Under the pieces are notes generated by a model. That model worked only from the letters and a program-made list of their open reading frames with translations, was not told where the DNA came from and searched no databases. A DNA stretch of 64,000 nucleotides from Acanthopleura granulata. Lineage: Eukaryota > Mollusca > Polyplacophora > Chitonida > Chitonidae. This document shows, in pieces, positions 47,801-55,230 of the stretch; position 1 is the stretch's first letter, and each line of letters opens with the position of its first letter. Made by a program: the position numbers and the translations under genes. The stretch spans positions 10,991,491-11,055,490 of the forward strand of contig JABBOT010000011.1 of NCBI GenBank assembly GCA_016165875.1. The letters run 5' to 3'.

Positions 47801-50800
47801 TATTTTTGCATTTAAGCGTTATGATTTCCTTTTCTTTTTTGAAGACAGGGCAGTCCCTGGAAGAGGCCATGTGGGCTCCGCTGCAATTCCAACATTTTAT
47901 CGCGTTTGTGCAGTCGAAGCCCTCGTGACCCGCTTCCGCACATCTGAAACAGACCAGTTTATTACGGCATTGACCTCTGCCATGGCCAAACCTGTGGCAG
48001 GAGAAACACCCGGTCGGGTTAGGTATGAATAATTCTACCCGCACACTGTACGGCCCAATAAATATTGATGTTGGGAGGGACGAGTTATTAAACGTTACGA
48101 GATACGTATTTGTTTTAATAAGGTTCCCGTCTCTCTTGATCACAAAACGTTTGACGCTGAGCACGCCCTGGTACTTCAGTTGCTCTGTTATTTCTTGCTC
48201 TGTCATGTCGTATAGGTCTTGGTCTGTGTCACGAATAATGCCGTGAGAGCAGTTTAAGGTTTTATGTGGGGTAACAGAAACAGCTTGCTCCCCAATATTT
48301 TGAATTCTGAGTAAGATAATGTACTGTTGTTTCCGAAAACATTCTACAAGAATTTTGCCAGACTTTAACTTTTTCACTTGTTTGAAAGTACCTGCGTAGC
48401 TGTACAATGTTTTATTCAATACAAAAGGATTGATTTTCATCTTTACCTGATTCTGATTTTTACTAGATATTACCAGAAAGCATGGGAAGTGAGTACTTCC
48501 CGATTCCACATCCAGTGGTATCTCGTTTTTCCTTTTTTTCCCCCACAACTGTGGAAGGCTGTGACATAGAAACATTTGGAGTAGGGGAATTAGAGGTAGA
48601 CATAACGAAAGGGTTTGACGATTCATAGCGCAGTGTCTCTCACCCGCCTCGGAGTGGCAATACATGTAGGACGAAACCCCTTCTGCGAGCAACCAGCAGA
48701 AGGAGAGACGAGAGTTCCACGCCATCCTCGATAAGATGAATTTTTCGTTCATACTCGAGCAGGTCGAATCTAATAAATTAGAAACGGCCTACTCGATTGA
48801 CCCTAAAGCCACCGCCCAGATATCCGAACATCTTACGAAAAAACTGCCAACACGGAAAGCAATGATTCTGTACCAAATGGAGATAAATGAAGGGTGATAT
48901 CCGGACATCTGGACTGGTGTGACCAGCCCGTTGATCGGATCGGGCCATCCGACCGCCCGTCTTTGGAGAAGTAAGGGCCGAAGTAGAGTGTTCGGTGTGA
49001 GGATATCGCAAGATCAACCCACCCTCAGCCACCAGGATCCCGTCCTCCCCCATCACGGGTCGTAACCCACGGCAAACAGGTTGCCCCTTTTAGTCGCCTT
49101 GTACGACAAGCCCGGGGAGGATGTGGAACTATTCTATTCACCGGAACCACACGGGAGAGCCCTAGGTTAGTCGCCTCGTACGACAAGCTTGCCTAGAGAA
49201 CTGGGGCCCTATTCTTTTCACTCCCGGGAACCCCACGGGGGTTTATGTATAGTCTAAATATACCGGACTCCACGGCAACGAGACGTTATTGATTATGATA
49301 TGCGTTGGCAAGATGTTTTGGTCAAAAAGAAATGTTTTGTGTCTTAAAAGAAAAGAACACATTTATACAACCTACACCTTAAATGAAAGAGCTATACAAA
49401 CTACGTGGAATACTATATTTTTTACATTTTTAATGGTTTCGTGAAAGAGACAAACTGTTTTAAACATCGTCATTATTTACAAAATCCACCCATTCGGGGC
49501 ACACAGAAAATCCCGTCATGGTTTAGGCTTGCCCAATGAAAATCCTCCTTTCCTCCTTTTGAATATTCATTGTGACGTCACTGTGCTTAAGATTTTACTC
49601 CTACCATTTAATTAACGTGCATTTCCAGTGTCAGCTAAATATGTTCGTACATCGTGATAATCGTGGCTTTTAAGTTCTGTTAAAGCCACCTCTAAAAAGG
49701 AAGAGTTTGAGATGTACTAGAGGGCTATATGATGTCTACATGCATGGCTATAGGCTGCCACAATGTGTCTGAATTGTGATGTCCTGAAGGCATAGAGTCC
49801 TTTCAAAGATTGTCCCTGTCGAAGCCAGAAATCCCGGTTCCCACTCACTTGAGCTTGATGTGTGGTCGGTCGAACTACTAATCTCAGCCTCACTCCTCAG
49901 CGATTCAAACTGGTAGTCTTGTAAGCCGAAGCTACATTCACTATCACCAGAACTAGTGCTGGGCTCCGCACTGAAGCCCTCCATACGTTATGTACATGAT
50001 TTTTTTTACCCTTCAAAGACAGAAGAGCTACTTTGCAAGGCTAAGCACGATGAAGTAAGCAATTTGTTAAAATGGCGGCCTAAAAAAAGCTCCTCAGCCT
50101 TGGATGTTTAACTCTTAAGTACTCAAATAGCAAGCACTTCGGCCAGAAAATTAAGATTTTTTATTTAACCATAAGTAAAGCTCTTTCTTTTAATGTATAT
50201 TTTGTATAAATGTGTTCTTTTCTTTTAACAAAGGGTAGGAAATATACAGTATATATATGTTTTATGCAGTTTGGTAACGACTTTCTACATAACTTTGAAG
50301 CTTGCGTTTTATTTCGTAACTTAATCATGTTTTGGATGGTTTGACTGAAATTTAACGTCGGTTTCAAAATGATTTCGCTCATATTACGACCTCGCCTTTT
50401 TGCAACTAGCCGTGCTTCAATGCCGATATAATTCATAGTACTGCCTCACTGGAACGCAACTCGGAAGATACCAGACTCGACTAGAAACAAGACGCCCCAT
50501 AAGGCCCAGTCATTTTATGCTGTCCTTGTCCGATTCCTCTGATGCCTTCAACATTATTTCGATCATATCAAGATGGTGTCTCCTCAGAGCAGACAATACC
50601 CAATGCTGACATGTAGAATGCTGCATCACTGGAACGCCATGCCGAACACACCAGACATGACATCCCACCCAACCACGTTATACTGACATGGGGCTCGACC
50701 GATACTTGGCCTATCCCTCTTATCCTGAGTGCCGAGTGAGGTAGTACCATCATCGATGTTTAAGCCTTATGTATGAATCGATTCGGGATTGAAGCCGAAT

Positions 50801-53800
50801 CTAAGATTCACGAGATACAGGCTCTACCCACAGCGCCAAGGGATTTGGTCGTTGTTTTGGATTTGTATTGGGTTACCCAGTTCTACTTTTCCACCAGAGC
50901 AAATTTATTGATATATAAAGACAGAGTATTTCTCTGTCTTTATTTTCATGCAACGCACACACTCTTTGTAAGGACTGGTTCCAGTGTAGCAAAACCTAAA
51001 TAGGAATCTTTTTCTCTGAGGTGAAAAAAGCAAACAGGAAGTGGAAATCATCTCCTAGATCATCGGCATTTTTCTAGTATCCAGTGATTTCACCACGTTT
51101 GAAACATAGCATTTCACAGACGGTGGTAGAGAGTATGAGATCTTTACGAGAACTTCATGTGGGACGAGTTAAATAGCCATCCGGTGACAGTCCATCATTT
51201 ATAACCACCACAGTAGAAGAAACGAAGGAAACCGAAGGATTCCCTGTAATAGATAAGGGCAGAACCAACATATCATGCGCCTAGGTGCGGCCGATGTGAG
51301 TTCTAGTCCGGCCCAGGCTGGCTTCATCTACGGTCGCACGTTGGAAGAAACATTGTTGAGATCGGCGTATAACACCAATAAAAAAAAGAGATAAATGTGT
51401 TGAAGCGTTTGAAATACACTTCATGATCACTCGGACATGACCGAGCAACCCATCTTCGTACCTCTGGGCCCGGGTGATCGACAGATTGTTAATTTTAATC
51501 GAGGGACAGCGCTAACCCGGGGTAAAATATGTTATCCCAGGGTTAGCTACCAAAAGTTTAAAACTGTTACTAAACTATATTGGTAAGACATATCGTTAGC
51601 TAATCCAGGGTTAAATGGTACCATAGTTTTGGTCAGTGAAGGTGGTCAAAGGTGATAGGTGGTTGTAGAGAGTTCAGGTGTGTGCCATGGCAATGGTAGA
51701 AAAAGTTCATGTCCACGGTGATAAGTTGCTTATGCCTAGATGTAGACAGCGCGCCTTATAAAGGTCACAAACACACATTCTTTTTTCGTGTGATCTATCT
51801 TTCATTATTCCAATACGAAAATTGAAACAACTGTTGAACTACTAGTATGTCATCATGTCATTTGCTGGTTCCCATGATGCTTTTCACTGTTTAAATCACG
51901 TGTATGTATCTCAACATCAAGCAATATATACATGTATAATTGCTTATGATTTATTTTTTCCAGATCAGTGAAGTTCAAATGCATAAAAAGTCCCTTGGCT
52001 TGCCGTTGGTGTGATTAAAGTTGTAAATAATGTAAGACAAACGTAAGTCATTTAAATCACTTCAGTCCGTGAGTTAAATTTAATTCTGGTTTGGGGCTAA
52101 TACAGTTAACGTTAACACCGCTTTGAACCCCACAGATTTATGCCAGGGCTAACTTCCCTTTGGTCAACCACACCCGGAAGCCTGTCATGACCTCACACTT
52201 TACAAACTGCAATGTTTTCTAGATTTAAATGCGAGAGGAAACTAAAGTATGGAAGATGGATGCGGCCATTTTTAAGAGAAAAAACATGTGGCTCGAGAAC
52301 TCAAAACGATTCAAAAACTAAAATACCAAAAAATTAGACCTAATCTCGCGCGTTTTTGTCTGATCTTACATTTTCGCATTCTGGTCCCACGTGATCTTTC
52401 AAAGGCGCGGCTGGAGAACGCGAATGGTAGCATCCGTCTTCCATATTAAAACATACTTATTCCTGAAACAAAACAATCAGTATAGCACTCGGGGAAATAA
52501 GCGTTTCAGCAGAAATTGAAGAATGAAACAATACAGCGTTTAGAGAATTAGCTGTCTTCATCCGTTCAGAGGAAATGACTGTGATGGTATGTGTGCAAAA
52601 GTGGGTGATATCATGGTAAATTCCCCATATGCTACGTGAACATGGACATTAGGTCATAACAGTCCTCCTCAAACGACCGCCTCGATCGTGCAGTGGTTAG
52701 AGCGTCCGGGTAGAGTTCGGGAGAATCCCAAATACTTTAAAAATGGTACTTGATGCTGCCTCGCGAGGCGCTCACCACTGAGAGGTTAGGGCAAGTAATC
52801 GAGACTGGTTGGCCCGGTGTCGGTATAACCCTGCCACCAGAAGACACACTATATGCACACACCACAAGGACTCCTCGTCATCATATGACTGAAATAATGT
52901 TAAGTACGACGTTAAGCCCCAAGCACTCACTCACTCTTCCTCAGACATGGCTTAACACGGCGTTGTCGCCTGAAGAGACTGAAGAAATCTATATGGGATA
53001 TACTTACCACATCCATCCTCCGTTTCCATGGCATTCTCAGAATTGTCCAGGAGCTGTTCGGTGTCAAGCATGTTGTTCTTGCGCCTGCAAAACAAATTCA
53101 TGTTTAGGGGGTGTCGAAGGATAAATCCACGATTTACGGCGATTAGCCACAATTTTTCTCCCGAAATAGGTCGTATGGTTATGAGTGATGAGGGCTTAAC
53201 GGATCTTGTCCAATCAGATCGCCGGTTATATGTATGTATGCTTCGGTTTTACTTTTTACTCAACAATTTTTCAGTTATATGGCAGTCCTTAGGATGTATA
53301 TTTATAAATTCTGTGTCTTCTTATGGCAGGGCGAGTCCATGCCGCCAAAGTGCTGCCGTCACTGGAACGTCATACCGGCCACCAGACACGACATCCCACC
53401 ATGTTACAGTGATCTTACTCCCTTAAAACGACTATAACAATATTGAACATCAACAAATTTTGTGTTCTAATATATAGAAGCACACAAATAAAGTACTTGA
53501 GAAAAACGCCTGTGTATCTGTGGTACATGCCGTTCTGTACCTGGTACCCTAGTACAGAAAAGTGTTCAATTTTGTTACAATTGTGATATCTACTGACCTC
53601 AGCAGAAGTCTATAATAGTTATCTACTGACCTCAGCAGATGACTGAAACAGATGTCTGCTGACCTCGGCAAAAGTCAATATTAGTTATCACCGACCTCAG
53701 AAGAAGTCTGTAACAGATATCTACTGACCTCGGCAAGAGTCTATATTAGTTATCCACTGACCTCAGAAGAAGATATTTCTCTGTGTACTGCCCTTAGCAG

Positions 53801-55161
53801 GAGTGTACAGAATCTACTGACGGCAGTAATCTATACTTATTGTCCACTGACCTCAACAGAAGTAAGTAGAATATACTGACAGTAACAATCTATACTTTGT
53901 CTGTAATATCTATCTATTTCTGCTTTAGCCTGTGTTATTTATATGTTGATCTCAGCAGAAATCTCTACCAGTTATCTACTGAGTTATCTACCAGTCTATA
54001 TTTTTTATTTACTTCCCTAAGCAGAAGTCTTTATTAATTATCTACTGACCTTACCAGGAGTCTATATTAGTTATCTGACCTTAGCGGACGTCTACAATAA
54101 TTATCAGCTTACTCCATCAGAAATCTGAAGCAGTTTTGTACGGACTTCAACAGAAATCTTAATGAGTTATGCACTGACCTCAGCAGAAGCTTACACTAGC
54201 TGTGTACTGACCCCATTAGAAATCTTTACCGATCTTATCACAAGTCTGTACTGTTTATCTATCGACCCCATCAGAAGTGTATACTAGTCATCTACCGACC
54301 CCAGCAGAGGTCTATATTAGCTGTCTACTGCCCTCAGCAGAAGGATATAGTATCTGCTGACTTCAATGGGAGTCTACACTTGCTGTCCACTGATCTCAGC
54401 CTGTGCTATGTATCTATTGATCTTAGCAGAAATCTATACTACATGTAGTTATCTACTGACCTCAGCAGAAGTGTGTACTAGTTTTCTGCAGACCTCAGTG
54501 GGTTTCCATACTAGCTATCTACTGATCTCAGTAGAAGTGTGTACTAGTTTTCTACAGACCTCAGCGGATTTCCAGCACTTAGCACAAATCTATGCTAGCT
54601 ATTTACTGATATAAGCAAAAGTCTATACCAGTTATCTACTGACCTCAGCAAGTCTTTATTAGTTGTCTGCTGACCCCAGCTTAGGTCTATACTAGTTATC
54701 TTCTGATCTAATCTGACTGTATATTAGTTGTATACTGACCTCAGCAGAAGTCTTTATTAGTTATCTACTAATCTCAGCAGAAGTCTATACTAGCTATGTA
54801 CTGCTCTCAGCAGTAGTCTAATAATTAGTTACCTGCCATTCCCAGCAGAAGTCTATACCCGTTATCTGCTGACCTCGGAAGAAGTCTATGCTTGATTTCT
54901 TCTGATCTCAGCAGAAGTCCGCACTATCTACCTGCCCCTGGCAAATGTATGTTCTATCTAGATGTCTGCACTAGTTATTTACTGTCACTAACGAAAGTTT
55001 CTACCAGTTGCCTACTAACCTCAGCACAAATACGGCCAATGCGAAAAGAACGAGTGGCACCATCAACGCTGCTACTACCCCCCAAGGAGGTCCCCGGCAA
55101 GCCATTCTTAGGCATTCTGGAACAGAAAATGGGCATGTCACTTACTGGTAAGAGCAGCCAT
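26676..55161 (-). CDS. Receptor-type protein tyrosine phosphatase, tandem PTP domains, minimal ectodomain (19 exons)
   Basis: Exons from 5' to 3': 55161-55146, 55116-55020, 53084-53008, 43140-42995, 40490-40403, 39394-39318, 38760-38739, 37584-37487, 36709-36590, 36173-36025, 33718-33583, 32861-32709, 32442-32343, 31965-31895, 30795-30673, 30195-30067, 29721-29567, 29006-28871, 26828-26676. The sum is 2046 nt, in phase throughout, 681 residues. TM at about 19-38 followed by RRK, D1 about 90-395, D2 about 405-665. D1 is intact: YINAS-like FINASYID, KVEQYWPD, W262-P-D264, and HCSAGVGRSG with C296 and R302. It should remove phosphate from tyrosines on the cytoplasmic side of the membrane. D2 keeps Cys585 and Arg591 but has QCRNGAERCG and WPSDKAIP, so it is probably inactive and regulatory. 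The start is the least certain part: the Met at 55159-55161 has a good context (agaccATGg), but an ectodomain encoded further upstream cannot be excluded. Resembles R2A/CD45/alpha-type receptors; subtype not assigned. Confidence 0.88.
27436..27860. promoter_or_regulatory. Cluster of CRE-like TGACGTCA motifs
   Basis: Near-consensus cAMP-response-element cores at about 27440, 27466, 27515, 27546 (aacgtcac), 27568 and 27850, in a PTP intron. Motif clustering is directly visible; function is speculative. Confidence 0.35.
28250..28330 (-). mobile_element. SINE-like fragment
   Basis: Short stretch with 'cttcagaatttttcatctat', 'cggtcagtattatgagtgga' and 'aagccaccgacctttggtaa', recalling the reversed 3' part of family A/B SINEs. 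Confidence 0.4.
28565..28858 (-). mobile_element. SINE family C, reverse orientation, next to an exon
   Basis: ccaaagtgctgccgccactg, agacaccagacatgacaatc, gctgagcgccaagcgaggca, and a reversed tRNA-like head near 28790-28858. It ends ~12 bp from the splice donor of the exon starting at 28871. Related to 50440 and 53320. Confidence 0.7.
28871..29006 (-). CDS. PTP exon, D2 P-loop second half
   Basis: Acceptor ctatcggcag, donor CTG|GTAAAA. Encodes NGAERCGLFVVCWSVLERL and LTVKELRRARAKAI. With the previous exon it forms C-R-N-G-A-E-R, i.e. a preserved CX5R spacing. Confidence 0.92.
29332..29495. mobile_element. MITE with ~26-bp terminal inverted repeats
   Basis: Left TIR 29332-29358 (aaggtgttatatgaaag...) and right TIR 29469-29495 (...ctttcatataacacctt) pair with about one mismatch. 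164 bp, non-coding, inside a PTP intron. A TA target duplication is possible. Confidence 0.9.
29567..29721 (-). CDS. PTP exon, D2 WPD-loop region and Cys
   Basis: Acceptor cttatttgcag, donor GTCG|GTCAGT. KQFCFTQWPSDKAIP replaces the canonical WPDxxxP loop. It ends IVLQCR, where D1-type domains have VHCS. Confidence 0.92.
29890..30048 (-). mobile_element. SINE family B, reverse orientation
   Basis: Reversed B box (ggattgaacccgcgac), reversed head at 30015-30045, and cagggccaggattg. It ends ~20 bp before the exon at 30067. Confidence 0.65.
30067..30195 (-). CDS. PTP exon, D2 YWP region
   Basis: Acceptor tttatgccacag, donor TGG|GTCAGT. EYDIYWPDLGQ corresponds to the QYWP motif. The join to the previous exon is about seven residues shorter than usual, so a micro-exon between 30195 and 30673 may be missing from this model. 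Confidence 0.88.
30673..30795 (-). CDS. PTP exon, D2 central
   Basis: Acceptor tttgtgttaag, donor GCG|GTAGGT. RLFISTQMPLCNTIQDFWRM matches FIATQGPLxxTxxDFWRM, with MP for GP. Confidence 0.93.
30800..31890. other. PTP intron, nothing recognised
   Basis: Unique-looking AT-rich intron without a recognised repeat or exon. Confidence 0.4.
31895..31965 (-). CDS. PTP exon, D2 start
   Basis: Acceptor cctatttcag, donor CCG|GTATGC. DSYINAVFFP is the pTyr-loop-equivalent strand (DYINASFVDG-type). Confidence 0.92.
32343..32442 (-). CDS. PTP exon, D1-D2 linker
   Basis: Acceptor caaccacag, donor CCTG|GTAAGT. 33 codons plus 1 nt. Includes PENIGKNRDLQCLP, equivalent to xxxKNRFxxVLP at the start of D2. Confidence 0.88.
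32709..32861 (-). CDS. PTP exon, D1 C-terminal helices
   Basis: Acceptor cgttcacag, donor GCG|GTAAAG. DQYVFLHKALLDG directly follows MVQTL of the previous exon. Confidence 0.95.
33583..33718 (-). CDS. PTP exon, D1 catalytic P-loop
   Basis: Acceptor tattttgtcag, donor CTG|GTACGT. AGVGRSGTFIALDLLL and RSRRTQMVQTL. With the previous exon it gives HCSAGVGRSG, the full PTP signature. Confidence 0.97.
33925..33985 (-). mobile_element. SINE family A 3'-tail fragment, reversed
   Basis: tttatttatttgatttg followed by gtactcaagaatatctcc. Confidence 0.6.
34000..35125. other. PTP intron, nothing recognised
   Basis: No exon or repeat assigned here. Confidence 0.4.
35130..35262 (-). mobile_element. SINE family A 3' half, reversed
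   Basis: atttatttatttgattagtg, ttttacgccgtactcaagaa and ccagcattatggtgagagga are clear reverse family A sequence. Confidence 0.8.
35530..35872 (+). mobile_element. tRNA-derived SINE family C, near full length
   Basis: Head tggagtagtggatagggc and B box ccgaggttcaatgccg, middle ctcgcctggcgctcagtatg, 3' cgtgtgtggtgtctttagc, atggcgttccagtg, tail agtcaaataaag. Opposite to the PTP gene. Confidence 0.85.
36025..36173 (-). CDS. PTP exon, D1 WPD loop and catalytic Cys
   Basis: Acceptor tacccctcag, donor GCAG|GTAGTC. Contains FLYPDWPDHDVP and ends GPILVHC plus AG. Confidence 0.97.
36590..36709 (-). CDS. PTP exon, D1 YWP region
   Basis: Acceptor tttgattgcag, donor CTG|GTAGGG. Exactly 40 codons including KKVEQYWPDAGEVRYGDL. 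Confidence 0.95.
37080..37300. repeat. Intronic repeat, copy 1 (other copy 40500-40730)
   Basis: Blocks such as tgcagtctcagggttcttgt, accaatgttccag and ggtaaaatgaa match 40520-40620 at about 75-80 percent by eye. Both copies lie in introns of the same gene. Confidence 0.65.
37487..37584 (-). CDS. PTP exon, D1 FWRM region
   Basis: Acceptor gtaattttcag, donor GTG|GTGAGT. PTENTITEFWRMVWQ and IVMLTNLYE, the standard D1 core. Confidence 0.96.
37655..37880 (-). mobile_element. SINE family A, reversed, diverged
   Basis: (ttta)n tail, attattgtgggaggaaatc, acgagcgtccgcgggtttac and a head-like end near 37845-37870. Confidence 0.7.
38330..38552. mobile_element. Foldback element, family F1 copy 1
   Basis: Left arm tttttggaccatattgaagc at 38337 pairs with right arm gcttcaatatggtccaaaaa ending near 38543, continuing into gtggcg pairing. 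The interior is also partly self-complementary (tgtatctgtt / aacatta...acagata). A related copy is at 60290-60650. Confidence 0.88.
38555..38622 (+). mobile_element. SINE family A 3' fragment
   Basis: gagatattcttgagcacagc then catcaatcaaataaataaat. Confidence 0.7.
38739..38760 (-). CDS. PTP micro-exon (22 nt), D1
   Basis: Acceptor gaatatatttgcag, donor CCAGG|GTACGT. Encodes GGYIAAQ(G), matching AYIATQG. Phase 0 in and 1 out, fitting both neighbours. The loop between YID and YIAAQ is about five residues shorter than usual. Confidence 0.85.
39318..39394 (-). CDS. PTP exon, D1 pTyr loop
   Basis: Acceptor ctgttttccag, donor GAT|GTAAGC. DHSRVILRSRGS and DFINASYID are hallmark N-terminal PTP motifs. 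Confidence 0.95.
39535..39670 (+). mobile_element. SINE family A, 5' diverged
   Basis: ggctctgtccggtttcctcc, ccgtcgtataagtgaaaata and aacaccaatgaaataaat. Confidence 0.75.
40216..40332. repeat. Dispersed repeat, copy 2 (other copy 16486-16612)
   Basis: agacgtcactggtctagaat followed by a similar ~90 bp. Located in a PTP intron, while copy 1 is in a myosin intron. Confidence 0.6.
40403..40490 (-). CDS. PTP exon, entry to D1
   Basis: Acceptor gttttcttcag, donor CCAT|GTGAGT. LPVGLIYDHREAHKPEN and RYRGIVP(Y) match LPxGxxxxxxxAxxPEN...NRYxNVLPY. Confidence 0.94.
40500..40730. repeat. Intronic repeat, copy 2 (other copy 37080-37300)
   Basis: See copy 1; begins right next to the acceptor of the exon at 40403-40490. 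Confidence 0.6.
41425..42150. repeat. 81-bp VNTR, 9 copies
   Basis: Copies start near 41427, 41508, 41589, 41670, 41751, 41832, 41915, 41996 and 42077, and share aggtccatatagccttccat and ctactacctct. On the gene (minus) strand each unit reads as 27 codons (EVVDGRLYGPPHQESINN...) with open frames 42169-41855 and 41889-41698. Each unit also has a pyrimidine-rich ttgtcttccag-type acceptor. Confidence 0.95.
42380..42710. repeat. Degenerate short repeats around acattatcggt
   Basis: At least eight copies of (c)a(g/t)tatcggt or its reverse complement accgata, irregularly spaced by 20-60 bp. Confidence 0.6.
42995..43140 (-). CDS. PTP exon, juxtamembrane wedge
   Basis: Acceptor gcctttcag, donor AAG|GTTTGT. 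ISVDDFIVVCNRITEQ and TEAHPFQDEFK fit the helix-turn-helix wedge before D1. Confidence 0.92.
43574..47255 (-). pseudogene. LINE ORF2 remnant: endonuclease, reverse transcriptase, RNase H
   Basis: Pieces in order: 47255-46731 EEP endonuclease (IIQWNCRGL, LQETHL, GDFNTPNP), stop at 46728-46730, then SDHFP further on; 46474-45701 pre-RT; 45774-45367 RT (FRQGRSTMDHL, FFDLEKAYD); 45357-44947 RT (GVPQDSILSP, NVDDFLICY); 44938-44522 thumb; 44639-44151 RNase H (YTDGSNDGA, STEAGA, CSDSLS); 43846-43574 C-terminal Cys/His tail. The RT box reads NVDD instead of F/YxDD, and GVPQG reads GVPQD. Frame changes occur near 45364, 44940 and 44640. The segment 43847-44150 continues the RNase H region in a broken frame. 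Confidence 0.88.
47352..48752 (-). pseudogene. LINE ORF1 (gag-like, three CCHC zinc knuckles)
   Basis: 466 open codons. An RRM-like part (KINPFVLNKTLYSYAGTFK, KLKSGKILVEC) precedes CFSCHRFGHGRGQC, CFRCAEAGHEGFDC and CWNCSGAHMASSRDC, then a Ser/Pro/Lys-rich tail. The true start is uncertain; the first ~100 residues look less conserved. Nucleic-acid binding in the retrotransposon RNP is expected for the family. Its open frame contrasts with the broken ORF2. Confidence 0.82.
49070..49245 (-). repeat. Two tandem 5' monomers of the LINE
   Basis: Minus strand cttgtcgtacgaggcgacta (49171-49190) and cttgtcgtacaaggcgacta (49091-49110) are each preceded by an ccgtg(t/g)gg-tt-c-cggg-ga block and followed by a spacer. 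They may act as internal promoter monomers. Confidence 0.7.
49748..49984 (-). other. Acidic Ser-rich open frame, possible TE-derived exon
   Basis: 78 codons starting MEGFSAEPSTSSGDSECSFG, with DYQFE and clusters of Ser/Glu. This composition recalls N-termini of P2X7-C-like/DDE transposon proteins in marine invertebrates, but I cannot confirm it. It lies in the PTP intron and would not fit the PTP phase. Confidence 0.25.
50440..50850 (-). mobile_element. SINE family C, reversed, two overlapping copies
   Basis: ctgcctcactggaacgc appears twice (50443, 50623), with accagacatgacatccc, gagtgccgagtgaggtag and a reversed head near 50800-50845. Confidence 0.7.
51255..51398 (+). mobile_element. SINE family A, internally deleted
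   Basis: gtgagttctagtccggccc (B box), gctggcttcatctacggtcg, then directly gagatcggcgtataacacc and an A-rich tail. Confidence 0.7.
51400..52675. other. PTP intron, nothing recognised
   Basis: Contains several ggtta/gctaac words near 51500-51650 with weak symmetry. No exon found. Confidence 0.35.
52680..52940 (+). mobile_element. tRNA-derived SINE family C, near full length
   Basis: Head tcgatcgtgcagtggttaga, middle tgcctcgcgaggcgctcacc and 3' end acgttaagccccaagcactc with tandem actc. Opposite to the PTP gene, ending ~65 bp from the exon at 53008. Confidence 0.85.
53008..53084 (-). CDS. PTP exon, cytoplasmic stretch after TM
   Basis: Acceptor tttgttttgcag, donor TGTG|GTAAGT. Encodes (R)RKNNMLDTEQLLDNSENAM. 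Phase 2 in and phase 1 out, matching the exons at 55020 and 42995. Confidence 0.88.
53320..53412 (-). mobile_element. SINE family C fragment, reversed
   Basis: gccaaagtgctgccgtcact and ccaccagacacgacatccc are near-identical to 28600-28660. Confidence 0.8.
53590..55019. repeat. ~1.4-kb minisatellite, unit ~30-35 bp, containing a splice-donor-like core
   Basis: Roughly 40 diverged copies of a + strand unit with ctactgacctcagcagaag and tctatactagttat. On the PTP strand each reads ctgctgag|gtcagtag, close to the real donor of the transmembrane exon at 55020 (gtgctgag|gttagtag). The array runs right up to that exon. Confidence 0.92.
55020..55116 (-). CDS. PTP exon, transmembrane segment
   Basis: Acceptor tttctgttccag, donor TGAG|GTTAGT. 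Encodes CLRMACRGPPWG, then a ~20-residue hydrophobic helix (VVAALMVPLVLFALAVFVL); the next exon supplies the RRK stop-transfer. Phase 1 in and phase 2 out. Confidence 0.86.
55146..55161 (-). CDS. PTP first coding exon (start Met)
   Basis: The ATG at 55161-55159 is in a strong context (agaccATGg) and gives MAALT(K) before donor ACCA|GTAAGT. Phase 1 fits the transmembrane exon. Upstream sequence contains an acceptor-like caaaattccag at 55175, so this could also be an internal exon starting at 55174. Confidence 0.55.
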
Positions 55162-55209
55162 GGTCTTCTTCCGCCTGGAATTTTGTGGTGATAACAGTAT
55201 TACAATAGC

Positions 55210-55230
55210 TAGTGGCCGCCATTTTGTTGT
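55210..55230 (-). promoter_or_regulatory. YY1-like AAAATGGCGGC motif upstream of the PTP start
   Basis: Minus-strand aaaatggcggccact ~55 nt upstream of the proposed start codon. Such motifs occur at many TATA-less animal promoters. The ATG within it would open a short upstream frame. Confidence 0.35.

Larger units (their letters stand above)
43480..49245 (-). mobile_element. Decayed I/Nimb-like non-LTR retrotransposon (LINE)
   Basis: On the minus strand: 5' region with two ~80-bp GC-rich monomers (49060-49245), ORF1 with three CCHC knuckles, then ORF2 with endonuclease, reverse transcriptase and RNase H, and an AT-rich 3' end near 43480-43600 with (TA)n at 43558-43572. RNase H plus the gag-like ORF1 points to the I superfamily. 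In-frame stops and altered catalytic motifs show it is dead. It sits in the PTP juxtamembrane intron in the same orientation as the gene. Confidence 0.88.

Noticed and set aside
48025..48246. Plus-strand frames over the LINE ORF1
   Set aside because: Antisense shadows of the gag-like ORF1.
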